A stretch of DNA of 64,000 bases, from assembly GCA_016712715.1 (NCBI GenBank), contig JADJQM010000001.1, positions 186,001 through 250,000 of the forward strand. The letters are read 5' to 3'. Of this stretch, positions 27,677 through 36,512 are shown piece after piece. This stretch comes from Rhodospirillaceae bacterium (GTDB taxonomy: Bacteria > Pseudomonadota > Alphaproteobacteria > Dongiales > Dongiaceae). Numbering within the stretch: the stretch's first letter is position 1; each line of letters opens with the position of its first letter. The notes beneath the pieces were generated by a model. The model was not told where the DNA came from. It worked only from the letters and a program-made list of their open reading frames with translations, and ran no database searches. The position numbers and the translations under genes are program-made.

Positions 27677-27814
27677 ATGAACATCATCAACAGTTACGAA
27701 GACACCCTTCAGGAAGCAAAGTCAGGCCACCGTCTGGTTGCGAGCGCCTGGAGTTTTGTGTCGTTTGTGGTGATCGGGAGCCTGTGCGTCTCGCTCCTGA
27801 GCTACATCTCGTAG
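27677..27814 (+). CDS. Small single-span membrane protein
   Basis: This 45-residue open frame starts MNIINSYEDTLQEAKSG and has one hydrophobic helix, WSFVSFVVIGSLCVSLL, preceded by HRLVAS. A GCGGAG-like ribosome-binding site lies about 8 bp upstream. Its stop lies 3 bp from the convergent pentapeptide gene stop. The N-in helix pattern and lack of other features resemble small regulatory membrane proteins; no family is recognised. Confidence 0.45.
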   Translation: MNIINSYEDTLQEAKSGHRLVASAWSFVSFVVIGSLCVSLLSYIS

Positions 27815-27817
27815 GCA

Positions 27818-29010
27818 TCAGGCGGGTTTTGTCTCGTCGGTATCTTCCTTGGCGCCGGACACCTGGTCCAGGAATGCCATATCGGCAATCACACCTGCGA
27901 GATTGAAATTCTCGGTAATGATACCGTCCGCATTGGCTTCGGTGAAATCCGTCTTGACCAGGCGGCAATCGGCGATGACGGTCGGATAGACCGCATCCTT
28001 GGCCCCTTGCGCTTGATGATCTCGGGACTGAGATCAGCGTTCCGGAAAATTGTCCCTTCGAGATTGCTCTCGGTGAACTTGGCACCGCACAATTCGGCCG
28101 ACGTAAGGTCGGCGCGCGTGAGATCGGTGCGGGTGAAATTGGCAAGATTGCTCTTGGCACCGCGCAGAATGGTGCCGCGCAGCTTCGCGTCCGTGAAGGT
28201 GGCGCCGGTGAGCTTTATGCCTGCGAGGTCGAGGCCGGAAAGATCGGCGCCCGAAAAATCCGCGCGCTGGCCTTTCTCGCCACCCGTCTCCACCCATTCA
28301 CTATGCGACTGAATCAGCGCCTTCAGGCGCCCGATGGCATCGGGCGAATCATCGACCAGCAGGGCATGCGACATGTCGACATTGCGCGCCATGGCCGTGG
28401 ACAGGTCGACGCCAAACAGGTTGGTATCCTTCAGTGTCACGTGGTCGAGCTTGGCGCCGGTGACCTTGGCATGATCCAGCCTGGCCCCACTCAGATCGCT
28501 GCGCGACAGATCTGCGCCGCTGAGGTCGGCTCCCTTGAGTTGGGTGCCGGTGAGATCGGCGCCTTGCATTTCGGCGTTGCGCAGGCTGGCGCCGCTCAGA
28601 TTGGCATTGCGGATGACGGCCCCGTTGAGCTTGGCGCGCTCAAGATTGGCGCCGCTGAGATTGAGCTCGTTCATTTCCGAATTGTCGCGGTTGCCCTTGC
28701 TGCCGCCTTCGACCAGGAGTGATCCACTGCGCAGATCGGCGCCCGATAACTGGGCCTTGCTGAAATTGGCGCCTTTGAGCTGAGCGCCGCGCAGATTGGC
28801 ATCCTGGCAGTTCGCCCCGGTGAGATTGCTGCCGGAAAGATCGGCGCCAAACAGATCGGCGCCATCAAGCTTGGCGTCGGACAGGTCGCAATTCACCAGG
28901 CGTGCCCCCACCATCTTGGCGCCCGTCAGGTTCACGCCGCGCAGGGAGGCGCCCTCCAGGTTGAACTTGTTGAGATCGACCCGTCGCCCGCCCTTTCCTT
29001 GGCCAGCCAT
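27818..29010 (-). pseudogene. Pentapeptide repeat protein, frameshifted near the C-terminus
   Basis: About 397 residues after repair. Tandem A(D/N)LxG pentapeptides fill almost the whole protein in two blocks (about 10-205 and 250-340), e.g. DGADLFGADLSGSNLTGAN, separated by a helical insert (DSPDAIGRLKALIQSHSEW). Such repeats form a right-handed beta helix that often mimics DNA or binds proteins. The G4 run at 28003-28006 (minus strand) appears one G short; adding it continues as AKDAVYPTVIADCRLVKTDF to a TGA at 27818-27820. Function is unknown. It follows an unknown 107-residue gene on the same strand. Confidence 0.8.
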
Positions 29011-29075
29011 AGCCTGTGTGCGGCAAGTGCGCCCCAGAGTTCGTCGACGTCCATGCTTGTGTCCACAAATCCGCT

Positions 29076-29399
29076 CTATTCGATGGCCAGGACGAGCGCC
29101 AGCTTGTCCTCATGCTTGATGATGGATTTCTTGGCCCGCTTGGCGACCGGGATCTTGTTGCGGATACAATGGGTCAGCAACAGGGCGCCAAGTATTTCAC
29201 TCTTCAGATTGATGGTTCGACCGGCCGCATCTGGACCGCCTTTGACCACGGCGGAGATTTCGATGTCCGGTGCATCGGTGATGGTGATGCGGCCGAGCAT
29301 CTCCTTTTCCCCGATTTTTTCGGTGGTAATGAGGTACTGGAGCAGTGCCGTAGCAAGTTCATCCATCGAGAAAGTCAAGCGACGCCATTCCGATATCAT
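29076..29399 (-). CDS. Hypothetical protein, 107 residues
   Basis: The frame starts at ATG 29399 (MISEWRRLTFSMDELATALL). It appears to be a small alpha/beta protein with a helical N-terminus, a middle strand region (LGRITITDAPDIEISAVVKG) and a basic end (VAKRAKKSIIKHEDKLALVL). No family is recognised. It lies 65 bp upstream of the pentapeptide gene and is probably cotranscribed with it. Confidence 0.6.
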   Translation of the reverse strand: MISEWRRLTFSMDELATALLQYLITTEKIGEKEMLGRITITDAPDIEISAVVKGGPDAAGRTINLKSEILGALLLTHCIRNKIPVAKRAKKSIIKHEDKLALVLAIE

Positions 29400-29792
29400 C
29401 TCTCTACCGCACCTGATGTAAATGGTCTCCCCAGCGACTCCCCGGTCGCACACTCAGCGTACCTAGCTTTTGCACAAAGTAACGTGTGAAATGAGCGATG
29501 TGAAGTCACCTCGCGCCGTGGGAGAGTTCACTGGTCGAGATTGACCGTGCCTGTCGCCCGAGTCGCCACTGCGTTTGCCAATCCTATCCCCCTGAAACAA
29601 ATTGGCTATTGATTGCCTGCCGTTGACGCCATCGTGGTTTGTGGACCGCGCGAGGCTGTTTCAGGCGTGGCGGAAGGTGCCGGAGCTGCTTTCCGGAGCT
29701 CTTTGAGACCACCCCTTGAACGATCGCATGATCCAGATCAATGGCGCGCCAGGTTGAAAGGTCGAACATGCGAGCTTCTCGGGAGATGTGTC
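29400..29792. other. 393-bp intergenic region ahead of the phosphoribosyltransferase gene
   Basis: This gap lies between divergent genes. Apart from the FNR/FixK-like box at 29728-29741 I see no coding sequence, RNA or repeat in it. Confidence 0.6.
29728..29741. promoter_or_regulatory. FNR/FixK-type box upstream of the phosphoribosyltransferase gene
   Basis: ATGATCCAGATCAA matches TTGAT-N4-ATCAA at 9 of 10 positions. It lies 51 bp before the ATG at 29793. The spacing is compatible with class II activation by an oxygen-responsive Crp/Fnr regulator. Confidence 0.55.
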
Positions 29793-30455
29793 ATGCCGTT
29801 TCGAGACAGAATTGACGCCGGTCAGAAGCTCGCCAAGGCCCTTGAGAAGTTCGCGGGCCAGGACGTGGTGGTCTATGCCCTGCCGCGCGGCGGCCTGCCG
29901 GTCGGCTTCGAGGTTGCAAAGGCCCTCCGCTGCCCCCTCGACATCATTCTGGTGCGCAAGATCTGCGCGCCATTCCAGCCGGAGCTGGCCCTGGGGGCCG
30001 TGGTGGATGGCGATCATCCGGAGATCGTTCTCAACGACTTTGCCAGGAGGCTGGAGCCGAGCGAAGAGGCGATCAACGCAGCGGTCGCGTTGGAGTTGAA
30101 AGAGATCGCGCGCCGTCGCGTAATTTATCTGTGCGGACGCGCCCCGCAGCCCGCCGAGGGCCGCACGGCGATCCTGATCGATGACGGGCTTGCCACTGGC
30201 GCCACGGCTCGCGCCGCCATTCGTGCCTTGCGTCGCCAGCATCCAGCGCGCCTTGTCCTGGCGGTGCCCGTGGCGTCGACTGAAAGCATTTCAGAAATGG
30301 CGGCGGAGGTCGACGAAGTGATCTGCCTGGAGGCGCACGAAGATTTCGACGCTGTCGGCGCATATTACAGAGTCTTTGATCAAGTGACCGATCACGAGGT
30401 CGTTGCCATTCTAAGCGAGGCGCATGCGCGCTGTCAGCAACCGGTCGGACGATAG
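29793..30455 (+). CDS. Phosphoribosyltransferase family protein
   Basis: This 220-residue type I PRTase starts at ATG 29793 (MPFRDRIDAGQKLAKALEKF). The PRPP-binding loop AILIDDGLATGAT spans residues 126-138, and VYALPRGGLPVGFEVAKAL and ILVRKICAPFQPELALGAV match the ComF/hypothetical PRTase subgroup. The nucleobase specificity is not evident. It sits next to phnN, which makes PRPP, and near the AMP/thymidine-phosphorylase-like gene. It ends 4 bp from the convergent phnN. Confidence 0.88.
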   Translation: MPFRDRIDAGQKLAKALEKFAGQDVVVYALPRGGLPVGFEVAKALRCPLDIILVRKICAPFQPELALGAVVDGDHPEIVLNDFARRLEPSEEAINAAVALELKEIARRRVIYLCGRAPQPAEGRTAILIDDGLATGATARAAIRALRRQHPARLVLAVPVASTESISEMAAEVDEVICLEAHEDFDAVGAYYRVFDQVTDHEVVAILSEAHARCQQPVGR

Positions 30456-30459
30456 CCCA

Positions 30460-31017
30460 TTACTGCTTGGCCTCGCGCGTGAGGATATCGGTCAGCCGGT
30501 CTCCGGCCAGCGCAATTGGACCCGAATTGTCGATCCTGATCAGGGAAGGATGTGAGACAGTCACGGCCTCGGCACGTTGCAGGCGGGCGTCGATCTCGGT
30601 CAGTGACTCGCGGCCACGATCCAGCAACCGTTGCCGCAGGCGAGCTATGGGGACATCGATCAGGATGGGCAGCAAGTCCGGCAAGCGGGCTGCGGCAGTC
30701 GGCAAGTAGGCACGGGAGCCATTCATCACCACCGTGAGGCCGCACGACAACCAGTGCCTGACCTCAACGCCTACCGCATAGCGAACACCGTGTGCGCCCC
30801 AATCCAGCATAAACAGCGACTTGTCGCGGCGGAGATCATATTCACCATCACTGAGCGAGACATAGTTCTCGTGCCCGAGTTGCGCCGGACGGGTTACATA
30901 GCGGTGAGCGACCAGAACATCATACCGTCCGTCTAGACGCTGGCGGGCGTGATTGAGCACGCTGTCCTTGCCCGAACCGGACGCCCCCATGAGATAAACC
31001 AACCGGCCTGACGACAT
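30460..31017 (-). CDS. phnN: Ribose 1,5-bisphosphate phosphokinase PhnN
   Basis: This 185-residue P-loop kinase starts MSSGRLVYLMGASGSGKDSV; the Walker A motif spans about 11-19. Other PhnN-like segments are AHRYVTRPA and ILIDVPIARLRQRLLDRGRE. PhnN phosphorylates ribose 1,5-bisphosphate to PRPP. It is usually found with C-P lyase (phn) genes, but none are visible here. Instead it is divergent from an AMP/thymidine-phosphorylase homologue, whose archaeal relatives produce ribose 1,5-bisphosphate. An FNR-like box lies between them. Confidence 0.88.
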   Translation of the reverse strand: MSSGRLVYLMGASGSGKDSVLNHARQRLDGRYDVLVAHRYVTRPAQLGHENYVSLSDGEYDLRRDKSLFMLDWGAHGVRYAVGVEVRHWLSCGLTVVMNGSRAYLPTAAARLPDLLPILIDVPIARLRQRLLDRGRESLTEIDARLQRAEAVTVSHPSLIRIDNSGPIALAGDRLTDILTREAKQ

Positions 31018-31096
31018 TGCTGAGCCTGCCTCTTTGCAGAATGGATCGGGCTAAAGGGCAATTTCCCATATCATCGGGACAACCTGACCGGATAGT

Positions 31097-31110
31097 TTGA
31101 TCCAGGTCAA
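31097..31110. promoter_or_regulatory. FNR/FixK-type box between phnN and the phosphorylase gene
   Basis: TTGATCCAGGTCAA matches TTGAT-N4-ATCAA at 9 of 10 positions and has the same CCAG centre as the box at 29728. It lies 57 bp before the phosphorylase ATG and 79 bp before the phnN start, so it could control both. Confidence 0.6.
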
Positions 31111-31167
31111 ATGGTGTGGGGCAAAAGCCCCGCAAGCTCCCCAATATCGCAAGAACAGGGATGCCCC

Positions 31168-32663
31168 ATGCTGAAGCTGCGTCGCGTCGCCATCGACACC
31201 TACCATGAAAACGTGGCCTATTTGTCGCGCGATTGCCCGCTCTATCGGGCCGAGAAGTTTCAAGGCTTGGCGAAGATCGAAGTCTCGAAAGATGGCCGGT
31301 CGATTCTCGCGGTGCTGAATATCGTGGATGACCCCAATCTTCTCGGACGCGACGAACTTGGTCTGTCGGAGCAGAGCTTCCGCCAACTGAACATCCCCGA
31401 AGGTCAAACCGTGACGGTGGCACAGGCAAGGCCCCCGGCGAGCCACGAGGCGATACGGGCGAAAGTGTTGGGGCAGAGCCTTAACGATGCCGAATTCGAG
31501 GCGATCATTCGCGACATCGCCTCGAACCGCTATTCAAAGATGGAAATCGCGGCATTTTTGATCGCTTCCGCGAGCTTCCTCACCACTGGCGAGGTCCTCG
31601 GCCTGACCAAGGCGATGGCCGCGGTGGGCAACCGGCTGACCTGGCCGCAGCGCCCGATCGTCGACAAGCATTGCATCGGCGGCATTCCCGGGAACCGCAC
31701 CTCGATGATTGTCGTGCCGATCGTGGCTGCCCATGGCCTTACCATCCCGAAGACGTCGTCGCGGGCCATCACCTCGCCGGCCGGAACTGCCGACACCATG
31801 GAAGTGCTGGCAAGAGTCGAAATCGGCATCGACGAGATTCGCGAAATCGTCGGAGCGGTAAAGGGCTGCATCGTCTGGGGCGGCCATGTCAATCTTGCCC
31901 CAGCTGATGACATTCTCATTTCCGTCGAGCGGCCCCTTGGCATCGACACACGCGAGCAGTTGGTGGCTTCGATCCTGTCCAAGAAGCTTGCCGCTGGCTC
32001 TAGCCATCTCATCATCGACATTCCGATGGGGCCGACAGCCAAGGTGCGCACCCATGTCGACGCCATCCGCATGCGCAAGCTGTTCGAGTTCGTAGGTGAC
32101 CAGTTGGGATTGACCCTGACGGTGGAAATCACCGATGGGTCGCAGCCGGTGGGATATGGCGTCGGCCCGAAGCTTGAGGCGCGGGATGTGATGCGTGTGC
32201 TTGAGGGCCAAGCGGACGCGCCGCAGGACCTGCGTCAGCGATCTTTGCTGCTGGCGGGACATATTCTGGAGTTTGACCCCGCTTTGCGTGGTGGACATGG
32301 CCGTGACCGAGCCCGCGAATTGCTGGATCCGGAGCCGCGGCCAGGAAGATGGCGGAGATCATGAGGGCGCAAGGCGCCAGCCCATCGCTGACTGATCTCG
32401 GTCCACTGACCCATGAGGTAGTTGCGCCGGCCGATGGTACCATCGGAAGTATTGACTGCTACCGCATCGCGCGCCTTGCGCGTATTGCCGGCGCGCCTTC
32501 AGACAAGGGTGCCGGCATTGATCTCTTCAAAAAGGTCGGTGACCCGGTTGAAAAGGGCGAACCTCTTTATCGAATTCACGCCGCCCATGCTACCGACTTC
32601 CGCTTCGCGACAGGAATGGCAGCGGAAGGCACTGGCTATGAACTCAGCGGTAGCCTAGGGTAG
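31168..32663 (+). pseudogene. AMP/thymidine phosphorylase family protein, frameshifted near the C-terminus
   Basis: About 498 residues after repair. Unlike classical thymidine phosphorylase (about 440) it has an extra N-terminal domain (residues 1-90) as in archaeal AMP phosphorylase. The catalytic core has IVDKHCIGGIPGNRTSM (164-180) and KTSSRAITSPAGTADTMEVL (195-214). The frame breaks near 32328 (GAT/CC); one added base gives LLDSGAAARKMAEIM and continues to 32663. Archaeal homologues phosphorolyse NMPs to base plus ribose 1,5-bisphosphate; that activity is inferred here from the neighbouring phnN. Confidence 0.82.
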
Positions 32664-32734
32664 AAATCAGCAATTTCACTTGGGCCTTGCGCGGTGGTGC
32701 CGTCGTATCCTGCCCCATCTGGAGGGAACGAGGC

Positions 32735-33328
32735 ATGCCAAATCGACTGCAGGAATTGGCTGACGAAATCATCAGGCTCCATGCCGAACTCGACCGCGAG
32801 ATCGAACAGCGACGCAAAGCGTTAGGCTGGAACGTCAATAAAAAGTTTATCGAGTTCGAGCACGGGATCGTGCTGCAGCACAGACGTTTGCGCAAGACCG
32901 TGGGCGTCTTCATTGCGCAGGCGCCGATCGGATACATGCTGAGCGTGCCGATAATTTACTCGTTGATCGTGCCTTTGGTGCTCGTGGATCTGTGGGCCAG
33001 TCTCTATCAGGCGATCTGTTTTCGGATCTATCGCGTTCCGCAGGTCAGGCGAGCGGATTACGTAACCTTTGATCGACGGCACCTTGCCTATCTCAACTGG
33101 ATAGAGGCTTTGAACTGCGTCTATTGCGGCTATGCCAATGGCGTCATCGGCTATATCCGGGAAATTGGCAGCCGTACCGAGCAGTTCTGGTGTCCAATCA
33201 AGCATGCTTTGCGGGTTCCGGATCCGCATCAGCGCTATTACGAATTCCTGGAATATGGCGACGCAGATGGATATCGCGCCCGGCTTGAGGAGTTCCGGGA
33301 TAGGCTGCGGAACGGCGAAGCCGCCTAG
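32735..33328 (+). CDS. Conserved membrane-associated protein with CxxC motif
   Basis: This 197-residue protein starts MPNRLQELADEIIRLHAELD with a coiled N-terminus. Hydrophobic segments (about 56-95, APIGYMLSVPIIYSLIVPLV and the following VDLWASLYQ) are followed by a conserved-looking soluble part: TFDRRHLAYLNWIEALNCVY, with CVYCGYANG and later FWCPIKHA supplying three cysteines. I do not recognise an assigned function; a metal or redox site is possible. Its stop overlaps the convergent alcohol dehydrogenase end. Confidence 0.75.
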   Translation: MPNRLQELADEIIRLHAELDREIEQRRKALGWNVNKKFIEFEHGIVLQHRRLRKTVGVFIAQAPIGYMLSVPIIYSLIVPLVLVDLWASLYQAICFRIYRVPQVRRADYVTFDRRHLAYLNWIEALNCVYCGYANGVIGYIREIGSRTEQFWCPIKHALRVPDPHQRYYEFLEYGDADGYRARLEEFRDRLRNGEAA

Positions 33329-34354
33329 AATGCCGGAATCAGCACGGCGGCACCGCGGATGGTGCCGTCGCGTAGATCGCTGAGGGCTTTGTTGGCTTCT
33401 GCCAGCGGGTAGGTTGTGGTGTGGGTCCTGATGGGAATCCGCGGGGCGAGGGCCAGGAAGTCGATACCGTCCTGACGCGTCAGATTGGCGACCGAGACGA
33501 TTTCCCGTTCATGCCAGAGCAACTCGTAGGGGAAAGCTCGGTATGTCGCTCATATGGATACCGGCACACACCACCCGTCCGCCAGGACGTATGGCCCGTA
33601 ACGCCATGGGCACGAGGGCGCCGACCGGGGCGAAGATGATGGCGGCATCAAGTGGCTCGGGCGGGATGGCGTCAGATGGCCCGGCCCAGTCGGCACCGAG
33701 GTCGCGGGCAAAGGCCATCGCCGTGTCATCCCCAGACCGCGCGAAGGCATAGATCGCCCGACCTTCATACTTTGCCACCTGGATGACAATATGGGCGGCA
33801 GCGCCAAAGCCATAGAGGCCAAGGCGCCGGGCATCACCTGCCTTGCGCAACGCACGGTAGCCGATCAGGCCGGCGCACATCAGAGGAGCCGCTTCGGCAT
33901 CGCTGTAAACGGCCGGAATCGGCAGGCAATAGCGTGCATCCGCAATCATGAAGTCGGCATAGCCGCCGTCGCGTTGATAGCCGGTAAAGGCAGCTGACGC
34001 GCAGAGATTTTCACGCCCGGCACGGCAGTGGTCGCAGATGCCGCAGGTATAGGCAAGCCAGGGCACCCCGACGCGATTGCCCGATTGTAGTTCCTCAACA
34101 TCGGAACCCAGGGCCACCACCGTGCCGATGACCTCATGGCCCGGAATGCGTGGTAGCGATATGGCAGGTAGTTCTCCATCGACGACATGGAGGTCGGTTC
34201 GGCAGACACCACAGGCATGAATCCTGATGAGCACATCGCGTCCGGTAGGGGTGGGCCAGATCCGTCGTTGCCCCACCAATGGCGCATTGCATTTGGTGAG
34301 GACCATGGCCATGCCTGCTGATTGCTCGCCGGTAGCGGGAGTTGTCACCTTCAT
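33325..34354 (-). pseudogene. Zinc-dependent alcohol dehydrogenase, frameshifted
   Basis: About 343 residues after repair. The N-terminal part has the catalytic-zinc motif CGVCRTDLHVVDGELP and GHEVIGTVVALGSDV, followed by a structural-zinc lobe (CGICDHCRAGRENLC). The cofactor region reads LGLYGFGAAAHIVIQVAKY. The minus-strand C4 run (33529-33532) has one base too many; removing it gives SFPYELLWHEREIVSVANLT to the stop at 33325. It overlaps the next upstream gene by 4 bp (ATGA), so the pair is translationally coupled. NADH-linked alcohol reduction under low oxygen is a plausible role. Confidence 0.85.
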
Positions 34355-35904
34355 TCAGATAAACCTCGCGTGGCATGCAGAAAATCCAGCACCGCTTTGG
34401 CGACAGCTTCTGGGGCGCCATTGGCATCCATTCTGTACCACCGCATATCGCCTAGGTCGTAGGCCAGTTGACGCTCAAGCACAGCGACATCGGCGTCCGA
34501 AGCATCGGTCCGGCGGGCGCCGATGCGGGCACGCATTGTCGCTGGAGCTACGTCAAGCCAGATACCGCTGAAGGTGACATCATGTCGGCGTGCAACGGCC
34601 TCGATCTCATCGCGCTCCTCGGGTCTTGCGGCGACAGCGTCGACAATGACACTTTGGCCGTGCTGCAGGGCTGAGTGAGCGCGCGCGCAAACCGCGGCAT
34701 AGACCTGACGGCTGACCTCAGGCACGTAGCTTTCGGCTGGCAGGGCCTGTTCCGGCGGTACATGGAAAAGTTGCTTGCGAATGATGTCGCTGCGCAGGAT
34801 GCGCGCGCCGGCAGCTAGGCCCATCGTACCGGCGACGTCGGCGGCTATGGTGGATTTGCCGCTGCCGCTCAAACCGCCAATAGCGATAAGCCGCGCCGGA
34901 ACAGGTCGCAGCAGTTCGATGGCCAGTTCGAGATAGCTTCTTGCTTCGGTCAGGCGTTCCCGCTGATGTTTCTCATCCGCCCCTGCGGCCGCCGCTGTGA
35001 CATGGGCCCTGACGGCAGCGCGCAGCGACATGAAGAGTGGCAGCAATGGCAGGCCGTCCTCATCACCGGTAAGGTCAAGATAGCGGTTAAAGACCTGGCC
35101 GCATTGTCGCCGCAGGCCTCGATGCCGCAGATCCATCAGTAGAAACGAAAGATCGTAGAGCACATCTATGCAGGAGATGAGTTTGCTGAATTCGATGCAA
35201 TCGAACAGAGTGGCCTGGCCCTCCACCAGACAGATATTGCCGAGATGGAGGTCGCCATGGCATTGCCGAACCCGGCCGCTTGCCCGGCGATGGTCCAGCA
35301 GGGCTCGGTATCGATCAAGGCTTGCCTGGGTCAGTGTACGCAGGATGTCCGTTCGGCTGATCGAGGCGGGATCGCTCAGCGTGCGGCGCAGGTTTTCGTC
35401 ATTGATATCGAGGACCGCGGCAACGCCGGCGGCTCCGCCATATTCTGTATCGATCTCTGCCGCGGCGTGGAAAGCGGCGATACGATCGGTGAGTTGGCGG
35501 AGCAGGGAGGGCGACAATGCGCCCTGCTCGGCGAGATTGTTAAAGAGGCCCTCCTGTGGGAAGCGGCGCATGACAACGACCCAATCCAACGTCGCGCCGG
35601 CACCGCCGAATTGCAGATCGCCGCGCGAATTTCGGACGATTGGCCGTGCATCGAGGTAAAGGGAGGGTGCTGTGCGCCGGTTGAGCGCCAGTTCGGCGGC
35701 ACAGGCACGCCGGCGGTCATCGACGGTTGAATAATCGAGGTAGGAGTATTTGACCGCCCGCTTCAACTTATAGGCAAGGTCGCCCGCGAGAATGATGACG
35801 GAGGCATGGGTGGTGATAGTCTCGACCGTAGTTACCCCATCTGGATAGCTGCCGGGACGCGACAGGAAATCGATGACGGCGGTCTGGTCATCTGTCGCCG
35901 ACAT
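34351..35904 (-). CDS. Bifunctional aminoglycoside phosphotransferase-like / AAA kinase-like protein
   Basis: This 517-residue protein starts at ATG 35904 (MSATDDQTAVIDFLSRPGSY). The N-terminal APH-like domain has catalytic loop HGDLHLGN (216-223) and metal site DCIEF (235-239). The C-terminal P-loop domain has IAIGGLSGSGKST (Walker A about 343-351), resembling small-molecule kinases. Such fusions are annotated as bifunctional aminoglycoside phosphotransferase/ATP-binding proteins, but their substrates are not known and resistance is unlikely. It overlaps the alcohol dehydrogenase gene by 4 bp. Confidence 0.87.
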   Translation of the reverse strand: MSATDDQTAVIDFLSRPGSYPDGVTTVETITTHASVIILAGDLAYKLKRAVKYSYLDYSTVDDRRRACAAELALNRRTAPSLYLDARPIVRNSRGDLQFGGAGATLDWVVVMRRFPQEGLFNNLAEQGALSPSLLRQLTDRIAAFHAAAEIDTEYGGAAGVAAVLDINDENLRRTLSDPASISRTDILRTLTQASLDRYRALLDHRRASGRVRQCHGDLHLGNICLVEGQATLFDCIEFSKLISCIDVLYDLSFLLMDLRHRGLRRQCGQVFNRYLDLTGDEDGLPLLPLFMSLRAAVRAHVTAAAAGADEKHQRERLTEARSYLELAIELLRPVPARLIAIGGLSGSGKSTIAADVAGTMGLAAGARILRSDIIRKQLFHVPPEQALPAESYVPEVSRQVYAAVCARAHSALQHGQSVIVDAVAARPEERDEIEAVARRHDVTFSGIWLDVAPATMRARIGARRTDASDADVAVLERQLAYDLGDMRWYRMDANGAPEAVAKAVLDFLHATRGLSE

Positions 35905-35943
35905 AAGAGCTTTCCGATCTCGTGAGATGTCTCCGACCTGACA

Positions 35944-35957
35944 TTGACCTAGCGCAA
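35944..35957. promoter_or_regulatory. FixK-like box in the divergent region before the host-attachment gene
   Basis: TTGACCTAGCGCAA fits the looser FixK pattern TTG(A/C)-N6-(T/G)CAA. It lies 54 bp before the ATG at 36012 and 39 bp before the divergent gene start at 35904. Confidence 0.45.
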
Positions 35958-36011
35958 TGCAGCTTGAGACCCGGAACACTAGGTTAATGAGGTTCAAACA
36001 GGAGGTGAAGC

Positions 36012-36512
36012 ATGAAACGCGCGATTGCTGCAGCAAGTCCGGGGAAGAACAAGAACAAGCGCATCTGGGTCATCGTCGCAGATGGCGGCCATGCGCGCAT
36101 TCTGGAGAGCGAGACCGCCCATGCCGGCGTGTCCGTGCGCCTCGACATTTCCTCCGATGCGCGCCTGACCGGCGGCAAACTGGCTTCGGGTCCATTGCCG
36201 CGCGGCCAGGAAAGCGTTGGCTCGGCGCGCCATGGTATCGAGCCGCGCGTTTCGCTGAAGCAGCATGAAAAGGACCTCTTCGTCGCGCGGCTGGCGGACT
36301 ACCTGAAAGGTGGCCGTGGCCGGTTCGACCAGCTGGTCGTGGTGGCGCCGAGCAAGATCGGGGCGGCCCTCCGCGCCGCGCTGCCGGCGGCGGTGGCTGC
36401 CAAGATCGTCATGACCCGCAATTCGGATATGACATGGATGTCCGTGCCGGAGGTTCTTGGCCGCCTCGGGCCGATTGGTACGCAGATCAAGAAGTCGCGC
36501 GAGGGCAGCTAA
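36012..36512 (+). CDS. Host attachment family protein (baeRF-like)
   Basis: This 166-residue protein starts MKRAIAAASPGKNKNKRIWV after an AGGAGGT ribosome-binding site. It contains WVIVADGGHARILESE and VVVAPSKIGAALRAALP. The family is annotated as protein required for attachment to host cells and resembles bacterial eRF1-like (baeRF) domains, which suggests ribosome- or nucleotide-related roles; host attachment is a historic label. The end overlaps the convergent L,D-transpeptidase gene by 4 bp. Confidence 0.87.
   Translation: MKRAIAAASPGKNKNKRIWVIVADGGHARILESETAHAGVSVRLDISSDARLTGGKLASGPLPRGQESVGSARHGIEPRVSLKQHEKDLFVARLADYLKGGRGRFDQLVVVAPSKIGAALRAALPAAVAAKIVMTRNSDMTWMSVPEVLGRLGPIGTQIKKSREGS

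Noticed and set aside
27889..29010. Pentapeptide repeat protein as quinolone-resistance (Qnr) type
   Set aside because: Two repeat blocks with a non-repeat insert and greater length than Qnr proteins; no evidence for gyrase mimicry.
34351..35904. Aminoglycoside resistance gene
   Set aside because: The APH-like domain is fused to a P-loop kinase and lies in a metabolic operon; such fusions are widespread and not resistance determinants.
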